The position numbers were made by a program, and so were the translations under genes. A DNA stretch of 64,000 nt from Siphonodentalium dalli (taxonomy: Eukaryota; Mollusca; Scaphopoda; Gadilida; Siphonodentaliidae), in NCBI GenBank assembly GCA_032622095.1, contig CP136066.1, forward strand, positions 45,531,911 through 45,595,910. Reading direction: 5' to 3'. Below the pieces are notes generated by a model. The model was given only the letters and a program-made list of their open reading frames with translations. It ran no database searches and was not told the origin of the DNA. Position 1 is the first letter of the stretch. Each line of letters begins with the position of its first letter. This document shows, one piece after another, positions 49,355 to 61,619 of this stretch.

Positions 49355-50445
49355 ATTATGCGAGACGTGATACCCTTACTCCCAAATTGGAGTCGGTCAT
49401 TAATCATATCCGTGATTTGCTTGCAATGGTGAGATCTCTTTATCTGAGATAACCGCATAACTGTTGTGTCAGTATAGATTGCGGCGTTTGTTTTAATTAA
49501 CACCCGCCAATGCTGTTTGCAATTATGAAATTTCAAATTCCTGCATGAGTGAGACACATGTGGGTACCATCCCGTTACATTACGTAATCTGTTATAATGC
49601 GTCTCGGTTGCGAGAATATGTCGCCGAGATTTCGTGATTTGGCGAGGTTTGAATTTTTTGGTTATGGTGCCTCTCTGGATAGATCGGGTCTCAGTTAATG
49701 AGCAATTCACACCCGATGCGCGACATGATGTCGTCTGAAGCTTTGATTTTGCGAGATGTGATACCGTTGCTTCTGTTGGAGCTGGTAATTTATCACTTAT
49801 TCGTGATTTGCTTCACTGGTGTGATCTCATTATCGTATAACTGTTGTGTCAGTATAAATAGGCGCGTTTGTTTTAATTCTCTCGTTTGCGAGAATATGTC
49901 GCCGAGATTTGGCGAGGTTTGAATTTTTTGGTTATTAATCACTCAATCCGTGATTTGCTTGCAATGGTGTTCAATTGCATAATCGTCCACTGTTAAAGAT
50001 TCACACATGTGGGTACCATCCCGTTTCATAACGTAATCTGTTATAGTGCCTCTCGATTGCGAGAATACGTCGCCGAGATTTGGCGTAGTTTGAATTTTTT
50101 GGTTATGGTGCCTCACGTTTGCGAGAATATGTCGCCGAGATTTCAAGATTTGGCGAGGTTTTAATTTTTTTGGTTTGTTTAGCGCCCGTCAATGTTGCAA
50201 TTATATGGAATTTAAAATTCCTGCATGAGTAAGACGGATTCTTTTTACACATGGGTACTGCCCAGTTACATTACGTAATCTATTATGATGCCTCTCCTTT
50301 GCGAGAGACGCATAGCTTGGCAATTGATAGAATTAATTATGTTTACAATTGCATTCAATTCGCCCTCCTTTGTGGAGAATATATATGACGCCGATATTTC
50401 GAGATTTGGCGAAGTTGTGGGGATAGACCCAGCATTTCAATCGTT
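49355..50445 (+). repeat. Complex irregular repeat array
   Basis: The phrase gcgagaatatgtcgccgaga, followed by 'tttggcgaggtttgaatttttt', occurs near 49610, 49888, 50057 (as aatacgtc), 50119 and, diverged, 50375. The phrases 'ccgtgatttgcttgcaatgg', 'aactgttgtgtcagtata' and 'gtgggtaccatcccgtt' interleave with it. The 132-codon minus frame at 49312-49710 and the plus frame at 49698-49922 are read-throughs of the array. Confidence 0.75.
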
Positions 50446-50473
50446 TTGTTCGTGTAAACGTTTTGACACAACG

Positions 50474-50522
<49 letters not shown>
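50474..50522. repeat. (TA)n microsatellite
   Basis: About 24 TA dinucleotides run without interruption, directly followed by an element boundary that begins actagcagggttacccggcg. Confidence 0.95.
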
Positions 50523-50524
<2 letters not shown>

Positions 50525-51640
50525 TAGCAGGGTTACCCGGCGTTGACCAGGTTAATGCGATGAGAAACCCTCTGTATGCTGTGGATATTTGTTGGGGATA
50601 GAGAATGCTCTTGCTTAAAAGTGTTATACGTTTTCTCATCAATTGTATATTCAAATAGCATCATAAAACATGATTATTACAGTCATGGATATAAGTAGTG
50701 GCTCACCTTGTCAATTGTCATTCTGTTTGTCGCGATTAATCCGTTCCAACAATAATGAAGTATGTATTTATTTACAACTGCGTATACATTAGACGTTATA
50801 ATATGATACACGAACATCATAAACACATTAGTTCGATAAAAGATGATAATTGGGTTTTAAATATTGAGATGTATCAATCAATTTAGTGGGTTGGACTAAG
50901 TTATCGATGAGACCTGGCTATCTCCATGAAGATACAGCTGTTTCAAAGAAATTTCCAGGTGCTCCTCTGTTCATGGTGCTATATATTGGCTAAATATTCT
51001 CAGTTTAAACGAAATGTTGATGCGCATAAATATTAGCTACTGTATATGTGCCAGACACAGAGCGAGATTTTGAGTTGCTTATGTCAGTCGAGGAGTCTGT
51101 TATAAAACCCTTGTCAGATGTGCAGTATTGGGAGGATCCTTAAAAGTCTTATGCTACTAACTGCATTTTCTTGTATATCAGAAGAAACTATATTTGACTG
51201 CACACTGTGACCATTATTTTTGAACAGGCCTTCCATATCTCTTGACAAATTGTTACTTTTTGTGGAAACTGTATTGAATGGAACATACTCAATTTTGTTA
51301 TAATATATATGCAATCATCTGACGGTTCGGGGTCTATCAGTTTGCACGAATATATGTATCTCTTCAATAGAATGATAAATATACGTTTAATGCTTCTTCT
51401 ATGTATCTCTTTTTGCTAGCTCATGTTGTGAATGCCCTGATTGCTATTCCCATATAAATATGACAGTTAAGAAGATATAATTGTTCAAGTGACTTAAGTG
51501 GGTCACCATATGTCGGGATTGTGAAATGTGAACGTCCAAAACTACTTTAAATGATATGGAGATGGCCTGGGTGACTGTATATAACTTATATGTGGATAAA
51601 GGCGAATAGCAATCTTATCAATGATAGTGCATATCCGCTC
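50522..51640. other. Element boundary then gene-free sequence
   Basis: The start actagcagggttacccggcg resembles 4869 (actagctaatgtgcccgact), so this is probably the start of a dispersed element. Its other end is not visible. A minus frame at 51114-51314 is not recognisable. Confidence 0.4.
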
Positions 51641-53635
51641 GCCATCCGCGACGCAAACGACACCAAATGTGATTTAATTCATTGTATATCATTAGAGAAA
51701 AACGTGTATGAATTCGGTGGAAATTGGTGCCAAATAAATTTGTACCAGCGTTTGCCTCTTTGGACATAATTAAACAACTCCCAATAGACTCATGTGTGCA
51801 TGATGTAGTGGCGATGATTATATATATGTTTGGTGGTAATCAGCAACTGAACAAATTCTGAGAATAGTTATGACCCATATCTCTCACCCAACCGACAGCA
51901 ATTTGACGTCTTTAAATCACACGATGATATTCCTCGTATCATAGAGAAGAATAATATATCAATTTGGTGGAAATCTGGGCTAAAATTAGTTTATTAAATC
52001 AATTGTTGATGCAACGTTGACTCGAACAACGCCATATTGCGAAGGTGATTATGTATTCGTTTGGTGGAAATCGGCGACAAAACTATTTCACGATATATTT
52101 TAAATTTTGCCGACCACCCCCTTTTCTTCCCGTGACACCAAGAGCGTCATTTTAGAAATTTGTTTTGCCGTTATCTTCCTTGTAAACAGCTACCCCTCTT
52201 AGAACGCATTGGTGCCATCTCGATTGTACCGCGTGAAGTTATATATAGAACGCACACAGACAGACAGAAAGACAAACAGACAGACAGACAGCACGATTTG
52301 ATTTCTTGTATCATTTGAGAAGAACGTGTCTGAATTTGATGGTAATTAGTACTAAAAATATTTTGTATCAGTTTTGGTGACCCTCCCGTCCCTATTTCAG
52401 TCTCAAGCTGCACACACTAAGACTCATTAGAGATTAGAGATGCATATATATTAAATTGGTGAAAATTGGCGAGTCTACAAATTCGTATCAAATTTAAGGT
52501 CCCCATATCTCACCCATAGCGCACAAATTTGGTGTATCTAAACGACACGATAAGATTCCTCGTATCACAGAGAAGAATATGTATCAATCTGGTGGAAATC
52601 GGCACTAAACATTTAGATATAATTTGTTGTGTCCCTCTCATCTCTATTCACCACTGACTCGAATGGCCCAACTTATGACATCCTTAACCCACACGATTAT
52701 ACTCCTGATATCATGGAGATTATTTTTTATAAGTTTGGTGATAATCGGCGACTAAACAATTTTTTTTATATCAAATTTGGTGCCAATACACCCCCCATCC
52801 CTCAAACAAACAGCACCACTATGGCGTCTTTAAATCACACGATTAGATTCCTCGTATCTTGGATAAGAACGTGTATAAATTTGGTGGAAATTGGCGCAAA
52901 ATAATTGTGCATCAATTTTGGTGCCCCTGTCCCTTTCAATGCAATCCTGACTCGAATGAGGCCATATTTGACAGATATAAGCAACACTATTAGACTCCTC
53001 ATACCATGGGGATGATTTTGTATAAGTGTGGTGGCAATCGGCGACTAAACCAATTATTATCAAATTTAGTGCCCACCCCATCCCAATCTCTCAACAAAGA
53101 CAACAATTTGGCGTTGTTAAAGCGCACAATTTGATTCCTTGTATAATGAAGAAGAATACATATCAATTTGGTGGAGATCGGCGCTAAAATTAGTTTTTCA
53201 ATTTTGGTGCCCCTCTCCCCTTCCGTGCATCCCTGACTCGAACGACGCCACTTTTAAACCACACCGTTGGTTTTTTTCATATCATGTGGATGATTATATA
53301 TAAGTTTGGTGGAAATCGGCGACAGAAAAAAAATCTGCCCCTCTCCCTTCCGGGCACCCCTGACGCGAACGGCGCGACCACACCATTAGATTCCTCATAT
53401 CATGGGGATAATTATGTATAAGTTTGGTGGCAATCGGCGATAAAAAAAATTCTGCCCCTCCCCCTATTCTGCCCCTGACAACAACGGCGTCACTTTAGAA
53501 AATTCTAACCCCGACCATTATCTTTCTCGTAAAAAGCCCTTTGGCATCATCTAGATGGTCCCCTGTGAATTTCTATAGAACACAGACAGACAGACAGACA
53601 GACAGACACACATTCGCAAATATAGACATAGATAT
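51640..53635 (+). repeat. Dimeric tandem-repeat element, copy 2 (possibly two elements)
   Basis: The phrase 'tggtggaaatcggcg' recurs near 52057, 52588, 52731, 52877, 53026, 53165, 53303 and 53421, about 120-150 bp apart. Type A units carry 'tgactcgaacg' and type B units 'tctctcaac', so the true period is about 290 bp. A (GACA)n tail occurs at about 52253-52292 and again at 53581-53608. Each follows 'ttatatatagaac' or gaatttctatagaac, which suggests two elements head to tail. ORFs (52629-52904 and 52830-53081) are repeat-derived. Confidence 0.85.
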
Positions 53636-54462
53636 ACAGTGTATATATAGTGAATACTGTTAGGTAAATGTGTATGATCTGCCAAGTATGTTGGCCTCTG
53701 GTGGTATATGTTAATTCCATATTAGCGTGATCAAGCATAGAACACACCACTCTTCTCAGATATATGGATTGAGATAATGGTGCAGGCTAGTAGGCTTGTT
53801 AATGTATATAACTGAGCAAGACAGGGCATAATATCATAAGAAATTAGTGGGCCCTATATGTCTTACAGGAAAGTCGGGCATGGTACCCATTGAATTTCCC
53901 AAATAAATGGATGAATTCAATTTTAATATAAGTAGGCCCTCGTGTATATACAGAGCATACGCATGCTAGTTGGAAATGATTGTCTTTCCAGAGCTAGAGT
54001 AGACCAATTTTTCAGGCCATTTCAGTTTGGAATTTTCAGGTTTGTGGATGAAGCGTTTATACTTCGAGACAATAATGTCTCAGTACATTGACATGTACAA
54101 TTAGTTTTATTACTATTTATCGTGTGTAATCACGTGACGAATTTCAATCTTCTAATTGCTGTAAGTTTATTCGTTTAGAATATCCAAACACCAAGCCTGG
54201 CGCAAACCCCGTGGTAAGCGGGTCCTTGAACTGTTACATATACATGTAGAGTATATTTATTTTCCGTGTATGTTGAATACATTTTGTTATTTCTTTTTGT
54301 ATAATATATGTTATATATATTAAACAGTTTTAACTTGTATAATATGGTGACTATTCGAACAAGTAGAGCCACACAGAACACAGTTACATAGTCAAGGAGA
54401 TTGGATCAACCCCGCTCGCGCGGATGATTCACAGGGTTACTTCACATAGAGAGTAATAGTTT

Positions 54463-54685
54463 TGAATTTTTGATTGTGAAATATACTCAACAATCAACCA
54501 ACAGACTAGTGGTCTATGTCCCATGTTCCTACATCGCTCGATTGTTGAGTATATGTCACAATCAAAAATTTTAAAAATATATTATGCCAAAATATTTAAC
54601 ACGTGCTCCCTCACGAGATTCCGCGTTATCGCTAGTATACTATAGTGAAAAAGTGAATCGAAACATATGCTCATTTTAAAATATG
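54463..54685. repeat. Family H copy 2, rearranged hairpin form
   Basis: Block A (54463-54540) is followed at once by its own inverted start (54541-54571), forming a stem of about 30 bp. Block B follows inverted (about 54590-54680). Compared with 48690-48860 the order and orientation differ. Confidence 0.8.
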
Positions 54686-54689
54686 GCCA

Positions 54690-55620
54690 TCCGGGCAATG
54701 TAGGAACATGCCCTCAGCTATATAATTATTTGTCTTATGTTATTTTGACAATTACTGACTGTTGTTGTCTTCAGAGTCACAGTCCTCTCAGTCTTTACAG
54801 TCAGGTGAGCTACCCCACAGTCAATGACTGTCTTGTTTTTACAGAAGTGAATTCTGATTTTAATTCATCAAGTGTGTCCAATTTGGAATTCATTTTCTGG
54901 AGTATTAGCATGATCATGCTGAACTGTAAATATGTAATTTAGCAGAAACTAGGTCCATTCAGTTGGCTGACACCAGCAGGTGAAATGCCACACAATTAAG
55001 TGATTTTGTAAGAACATTGTCGCTTTGTGAATTATGTTGGTTCGAGGCACCAGACACATTTTGGGCATTCAGAACACTTTTTTCAAAAGTTTCGATGACC
55101 GGGTTTGCGACATTATTTAACTTACCGTTTGCCAGCTTTTCTCTTATTACCCCGCATTTTACTCACATTTCATACATAATTTATTGCACGATGATCGCTA
55201 AACATATCTATGGCAGAGAATGGTCCAAATAATATTATTTAACAATTAGTAAGATACTAATTTGTACAGGCTGTCGAAAATGTGCAAAACCTCGTCTAGT
55301 CCAGACTGCGATGATCCCATGCACGACCCAACCACATCGGCTACGGAACATCCTTAAAAAATGAAGCCCTTTCACCCATAGTTGGGAAGCGTATCAGTTT
55401 GAACATGGTTTCGAATATTGACACAGATTGGATCTACCATTATATGTGAACAGCACAACGTACTTCCTCCAAATGTCAATATGTGACCATACGATTTCTT
55501 GTACTGGCGTACATATATTATATCGCATTTATGGAGGCAAGGACTCAGTATAAGTTTCATTTCTTTAAGGTCTTTGTGGACCATTTTTCCCCACAAATTT
55601 CATAGTGTCCAACAAAGAAT
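54690..55620. other. No supported gene; one possible 30-bp microexon
   Basis: At 54775-54804 thirty bases lie between an acceptor (gttgttgtcttcag) and a donor (gtgagc). No partner exon is visible, so this is not annotated as a gene. Confidence 0.2.
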
Positions 55621-55622
55621 GC

Positions 55623-56371
55623 TGTTCACTTATTAGTAATCACAGGAGCCATGCCCATTGATGCAACATTTTAAGAGTATAATTCATTGTGGATTATGTT
55701 AGAAATACATAATGTGAACTTTGTAGATATTATTTCAGGATATTTTTACTTACATTGGTGAAAGAAACACAAAGTCCATATCTGAGAAACTAATATGGGA
55801 ATTTTTTACTTAGAACCAGTTGTTGACAGATGATAGATTACTTGCTTAATATGGATGGCTGGATGCTAGCACTGATGGGTTAGCTGTAGCCACTGTGGTG
55901 TGCTGTGACTTATGTTGACAGTAGAATGTTAAGCTTCAATCACACCGTTCTAGACCATCACACTATTTCTCGTAAATAGGTCACCACTCATGGTGTACTC
56001 TCTCATGGGTAAGTGGCCACCATATTTTAGCCATTCCCACCAGACTGGACATAAGCCACGAAAAAGGTGACCCATAAACTGATAGCTCTCAGTCAACGTT
56101 TTTATGCAAGTGAATATATCAATTTAAATTTTTCAAAGAACACTTGAGAAATATAAATATGTGTTTACCATTCTTCACAGTGTTCAGTACATATTTCCAT
56201 ATTTGTTTCTTAGATAACTTTGTGTTTCTTGGACCAATGTAAGTAAACATATTAAAAAAAAAATCTATATAAAGTTTACATTTAGTATTTCTAACATAAT
56301 CCGCTATGAATTATGCTCTTAAAACTTGCATAAATTGGCTTGGTTGCTGTTATTACGAATATAAGTGAACA
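55623..56371. mobile_element. TIR element of about 750 bp, non-autonomous
   Basis: Positions 55623-55802 and 56192-56371 are inverted copies. Paired blocks include tggattatgttagaaatac, acttacattgg, agaaacacaaag and tgttcacttat. The interior has no ORF and contains 'actcatggtgtactctctca'. Target duplications are not clear. Confidence 0.75.
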
Positions 56372-56826
56372 AACTTCCCTTTCTCACGACGCCTGACACA
56401 AAGCTGCAATGGCTACAATTCCGAATAAATTCACGAATAGTATCAAATAACAAGTTTCTTAAAATGTCCAACTTACGACGAGATGATAAATGTAATAGAT
56501 GTTAAAGCAAGACATAAGACATCTCCCACATATTTTTGGAACGTTCAGGAATTCATAAAGACATTTAATGATTTGGGTTAAAACTAACCGCATTGAACTC
56601 TGCCCTAACAAATGACAATGATTCTCGGCTCTTCGTCAACGGATCATAATATTACAACGAACTTGCTACGGCTTCTAATTGGCTGCTGTGGACACACGTA
56701 CCAAAGTAGCGATGACATAGTGGGTGAGACAATGTATTATGATGGAGTCAGTCAGATTTTATCCCTTTACCCAACAAAACGGCCAAAAACGCCCAAATAA
56801 AGCTTCAACAGTCTAAAATACCCTGT

Positions 56827-56895
56827 GCCAATGTATTCTCTTATATATGCGAGTCGACCATAGGTCGCCTCGCATATATAAGAGAATGCATTGGC
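56827..56895. repeat. 69-bp hairpin with 33-bp arms
   Basis: The left arm gccaatgtattctcttatat, followed by atgcgagtcgacc, pairs with its complement across the three-base loop ata, with two mismatches. It could be a tiny palindromic MITE or a precursor-type small-RNA hairpin. Confidence 0.9.
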
Positions 56896-57303
56896 CTGAC
56901 AATTTTTTATCATTTTTTTTAAATAAATGTTTCTTACAATTTTTAGGCCATAAAATAAAAAACGTCCATTACCCTGAAGGGAGCCCCACACATATATAGA
57001 AGCATATAGAATAGTGTCGTCTGCTCATGTTTGTCTGGGGCTCTGTATGGGTGAAATTGTAAAATTGTTGACAATTGGTCGTCATAATTACTATTCCATA
57101 GGTTGCCATGTCGTCCGCTGAATATTCTCACAATGTGTCTACGAAGCTCTACCCAGCATCGCGGTCGATCTCTCAACCATGTATCTACCTGACTGTCGTG
57201 TCGTTGTTGATCTTTACTCAACACGCAGTGTTTATTTTGCATGCTAACACACAATTTAACTTGATAACCTAAATGAATAACCCCTTTCTGTCAACAGTCA
57301 TGA

Positions 57304-57627
57304 TTGTTCTTACTAAGAACAAAGCGCCCGTGTAATATCGGAGCGGAAGAATTTTCGAAATATCTGGTTCCTTTTAGAAAAGGTACGCATGTTACAACAC
57401 CAGTAAACCTGTGCGTCCTGGACATCTTTCACCAGCTCGAAAACTCATGCAGTTACTATACCCCGCAAATACGATACCCCGAATACCACAATGTCGTCTA
57501 GAATTATAGATGTCTTACCGATACGCCGTACACAGGACAACAGTTCACGAATTTAAAATCTGAATTATTGTCGCTGGGAGAGTATATGGTGTACGAAAGA
57601 CGTGTGAATGAAGTGTTCGAGATGTGA
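57304..57627 (+). pseudogene. Possible terminal-exon remnant, one in-frame TAG, poly(A) signal after
   Basis: A frame of 108 codons is broken only by TAG at 57499-57501 (codon 66) and stops with TGA at 57625-57627. AATAAA follows at 57657-57662. Segments include EEFSKYLVPFRKGTHVTTPV, DIFHQLENSCSYYTP and LKSELLSLGEYMVYERRVNE, which look coding but match no family I know. A possible acceptor is ttgttcttactaag at 57317. Chance is possible. Confidence 0.25.
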
Positions 57628-57884
57628 GCGAATTGGAAGAATGTCACTTGATCTCTAATAAATGTATCTCTGTTTTTATATTAACACTCCTTCACTGGTG
57701 TATGTTTATTCCAATACAAACATTTAAAAAAAACATATATATATATATTTGATCATAATTGTGTATTTTGATTCATTCAACTGTTGGGGAAACCGGTCCG
57801 CAAGGACCTTAAATGTGCTTGTTTGTTCTTTGTTTTGTTGTTGTTTCGGTGAACGTGAACAGATTCTCGTATCTTATCAAATTA

Positions 57885-57950
57885 GCCATGAGAATAGCCA
57901 TGAAAATAGCCATGTAAGTAGCCATGTAAATAGCCAAATAGCCATGTAGC
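57885..57950 (+). repeat. 12-bp minisatellite (atagccatgaaa-like), about six copies
   Basis: The words tagccatgagaa, tagccatgaaaa, tagccatgtaag and tagccatgtaaa follow one another. In frame they read repeated NSH-like triplets, probably with no coding meaning. Confidence 0.85.
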
Positions 57951-58461
57951 GATCGGAATGGCACATTGAGATGTCCCTCCACTCGGATCAAGCTTGAAAA
58001 TCGGTCCCGATTTCCGCCCATGTCGATGTTCGAACCTCTCGTCTAGCCCGGACTGCAATTTGTTTGTAAGATTAAACATATGTATTTGTCTAATTGTATA
58101 ATACATGCTATACAACACATACACTTGTATACAGACAAGGTGATTGGGGGACAAGTACTGTCTCACATCTGTTTATACACTGAAAAGTAAAGAAAGTGTA
58201 ATGGCGAAGCAACGTGTCCACCAAAATAAAGTTTAACATATATGCATATCACAAGCCACCACCTCCCCCGCATCGGTGATGAGTTTGTATATGTATTTGT
58301 TGAAAATCGTGCTTGCTCAAGTCGTTTGTTGGCTTATACTTCTATCTGCAAGAGTTAATCAAATTAATATTGCTTTGTCTCACGCATGAATGACTGTACC
58401 TCCGAAAAGTAATATATTTATTGAGTGAATATTGTAAGGAGTAATTTATTTATTAGACGAA

Positions 58462-59112
58462 TTAGTGTAATGAATGAAGGTGACAGTCCAATATATAATG
58501 GAAGAAAACCTCTTCTCCGTTTCCACATATGAAGTCTTTGGAATTTTCAATGAGTTTGAGAACCTTATATGATAACAAGGTACTACATTCGCATCGTAAT
58601 CTGCTGTGAAATATAGTTTTGAAATTTATATTATTAGCAATACTTTGGTGGTTTGGGTGATAGAGGTTTAATTGTGTTTACATAACATTGAAACGGGAAA
58701 TCTCGAATCTTAATTTGAATTGTATGACTGTTTACACACGCGTGGTTATATATGAATGTAGAGTACATTCGTTTGGACTTGGATTAAAATCAAAGTTTGA
58801 CTCAAATATCAGGGTCGCTTATGTCTGAACATTTTGGAAAGTTAGTCGAATAAATGTTTCGGCATTTTGTAATTGACAATGTTATGGAAAAGTGAAATTG
58901 TCTTCTTTCTGTGAGTGTCTCCCAAACCCATTTCGTTTAGTAGTCGTTTGCGGGATACAAGTATCGTACAACCACTTAGTATGCGGGCAGCCTCACATTC
59001 TACATCATCAAGTTGTTTAAGTAACTTTTTCTGGGGCTCTTGTCCAAACACTACTCGCATATTCCACGATTGGACGTACATGTGATAAATAGAGGATTTC
59101 AAGAGTTTTGGG
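58462..59112 (-). pseudogene. 3' end of a non-LTR retrotransposon reverse transcriptase ORF, frameshifted
   Basis: On the minus strand the order is LYLSHVRPIVEYASSVW (about 59100-59040), then after a frameshift DDVECEAARILSGCT and RKRLLNEMGLGDTHRKK (to about 58850). After a further gap FICGNGEEVFFHYILDC appears, with a stop at 58462-58464. These are the typical C-terminal steps of LINE ORF2 proteins (the 'RPxLEYaxxvW', 'xAaRixxg' and 'CxCGxxExxxHxxxxC' region). At least two frameshifts and stops make it inactive. The clade (Jockey/RTE-like) is not decided. No intact endonuclease or catalytic YADD region is present, so this is a 5'-truncated copy. Confidence 0.78.
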
Positions 59113-59114
59113 GG

Positions 59115-61615
59115 TTCAAACGATACCTAAGTCTTCATAGTTGGGATAACTTAGCATGAATTGCCAGGTGCATGCTGAGGTTGTATCGGTTTGTGGCACA
59201 CCTGCGATAGCTGTGGTTAATTTCTAGTTGCGCCACAACCCGATCATTTTACAACGAATTTGTTATTTTATTGTAGGGTAATTCTTATTAAAGAATTGCT
59301 ATTTCGCACATATACCTAAGTTATCAATTGCTTACCCCATTAATGATATCCAGGGTATCTAACTCTGTTGGGGAAAAAGGATGTAAATATAATTATCCAC
59401 TAAAATTTGTAATGTACATGTATACAATTTTGGTGAGTTATGTGGCGCCTTGACATATTCCATTTAATTAAACGCGAATTTTGTTAGGTATTTATGACTC
59501 TGTATTGTGTGAAGCCTGAATTATAATATGACCACACGCTAGCACAATTAACAAACAAAAGCTAAACCAATCACATGAGGGTAGCTGTGGCTTTTAATTT
59601 TTTTTTTTATAAAAATCAGTTTATAGATTCCCTAGTATACATTCCCACCAAATAAGATTCACACAAGCCTATGTTTCCGGGGGTGATTATCAAATATTAT
59701 ACTCCGTTCACAACGGTTCGTCGAAAGAATGGACCCCAATCGTAATTTCAAGTCTATATTAGGCCAATCGTATTTCCGGGTAGTCTTGATTGTCAGCTAG
59801 ATTATACATGGTATAAACTACCAGCATCAAAGTGAAAATAGTTATCCTTGTCGAGCGGGGAACTGGAACATTGTTACTGAATTTAACCAAAATATTTCTT
59901 GACGCTGGGTGAACGCTGCGACTGAAATACTATGCGGAGAAGCATGTCCATTTCATTGCTGTTCATTTTATTCAGAAGATGTCACCGTGTCAATTTCAAC
60001 GAAAATCGACGATCAACATCATCGTGTAGCTTTCCCCATTGACCGAGTGCGCCTGAACCTGCATGCATGTATCTTCTGCTTTGTTCAAAATAATGTGTTT
60101 CCCTTCGATTTCAGAAAATAGTATGATATTTATGGATTATCACATGCATGTATGTACTAAATAGTCTTATGATAACAATTAATTCCATATTAAATATATG
60201 TTATTTCGTTTCACACAGGACCGTAGAGTACCATGTGTTGTATATTAAAGGCCCACCTTAGCACAGAAGATCGGTAAATTTGTTATCTCAATCTTATTAT
60301 ATTTCACTTCAATAATTTCGATCACTTTTGACTCGCCCTTAGGGTGTAGACCGTAGTTACTATATTGTCGTTATTTATTGTATCTTATCTTCTCAATGTA
60401 ATAAAAGGTAAACTACCCGTTACCACCGCTACGAATGAACTTAAATTGTAATTCAATCATCATAATTTTCATTTGCAATTCCAGTAATCGAAATACACAG
60501 TAACAAGATTTTCAGATTACGACATTAATGCTTTAAGTCCACCGATCTACTGTGCGACAAAAGTGCTCGCACAAATTCAAAACAGCATCGTCGTATTAGA
60601 TGATAATTGGTGAAGTCAATTAATCATATATAGTCTGTATACGACCCAAAGCGTCCGGCTTTGGTTCGTTATCAACTCGTTCAGGTGGGGCATACACAGT
60701 CATCATGTAATTGTATTTGAAAGTATGTTCTTGCTATAACAAGATAACTTAAATACCGGACACTTGCACCGCAGGGACACACGCACCCGCACAATGGAAA
60801 AAGACAAGTTCGCGCGAAGCAGTGTCAAGTATGACCGCGTTCGGATTTTTTTCGAAAGCAGCAAAACAATACAGACATTTGAAGCAAGGCCCATATCAGA
60901 TTTATGTCAAGTATAAACACGGGACAGAATTGATTGCTGGTGTCAGAACCCGGCTAAACAACATCCGCATTGAAGTACTGCCATTCAGCTCTCAGCGCCA
61001 ACTCACAGTTATTCCTGAGTTGACAATTAACGTCATGGATGTTTTCAAAAGTGGCCGAGCAACTCTCCGTGATCAGTTTTCTAATTGATTTTACTGATAA
61101 ACTTTCGTCGTGTATACTTTCTGAGTACTGCTTTCTGAATGTCGCCATTCCACAGGAATGCCTTGGGGTGTTCTTTCAGTTCATGACGACGCTCAGTCTC
61201 TGTTACCCATACACGTATATAGAACGCGCAGGTGTTAGGTTCACTCATACTGGATACCGCTGTACTGCTAATCGACCAATATGACGGTTAAAGGGACATA
61301 AAGCATTTGCAGTGGGTTCATGCGAAATAACATAAAAGTCTGTATAAAAATATAAAAAAATACCACCAACAAGTACATATGAGCAAATAGATTGACTTTG
61401 TTCTTATTTACATTATTAATAACTCTCCAATAATGAGATTTCGCATATCAAAACCAATGTATGGTAAACGTTAGTGTTACAGTGAAATTACCGATACAAG
61501 TCCAATAAGATAAACGTTTGGTCAACACTTTACGGTAAGAATTGGAAAACGTAAAGTATTGGAAATGTTTCTGAAAGTCATAACCAGACTAAATAGTTTA
61601 CCTTGATATGATAAT
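59115..61615. other. No supported gene
   Basis: Weak inverted similarity occurs near 60252-60272 and 60540-60558 (cacagaagatcggt/accgatctactgtg), possibly a diverged MITE of about 310 bp. Overlapping frames at 60794, 60822-61088 and 61039-61284 (+) are unrecognised, although 60794 begins MEKDKFARSSVKYDRV. Confidence 0.3.
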
Positions 61616-61619
61616 ATCC

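Noticed and set aside
49312-49710. 132-codon minus-strand ORF
   Set aside because: It lies inside the interleaved repeat array, its sequence repeats motif by motif, and it has no domain.
57882-58166. 94-codon minus ORF rich in YMAT/HGY repeats
   Set aside because: It reads through the 12-bp minisatellite.
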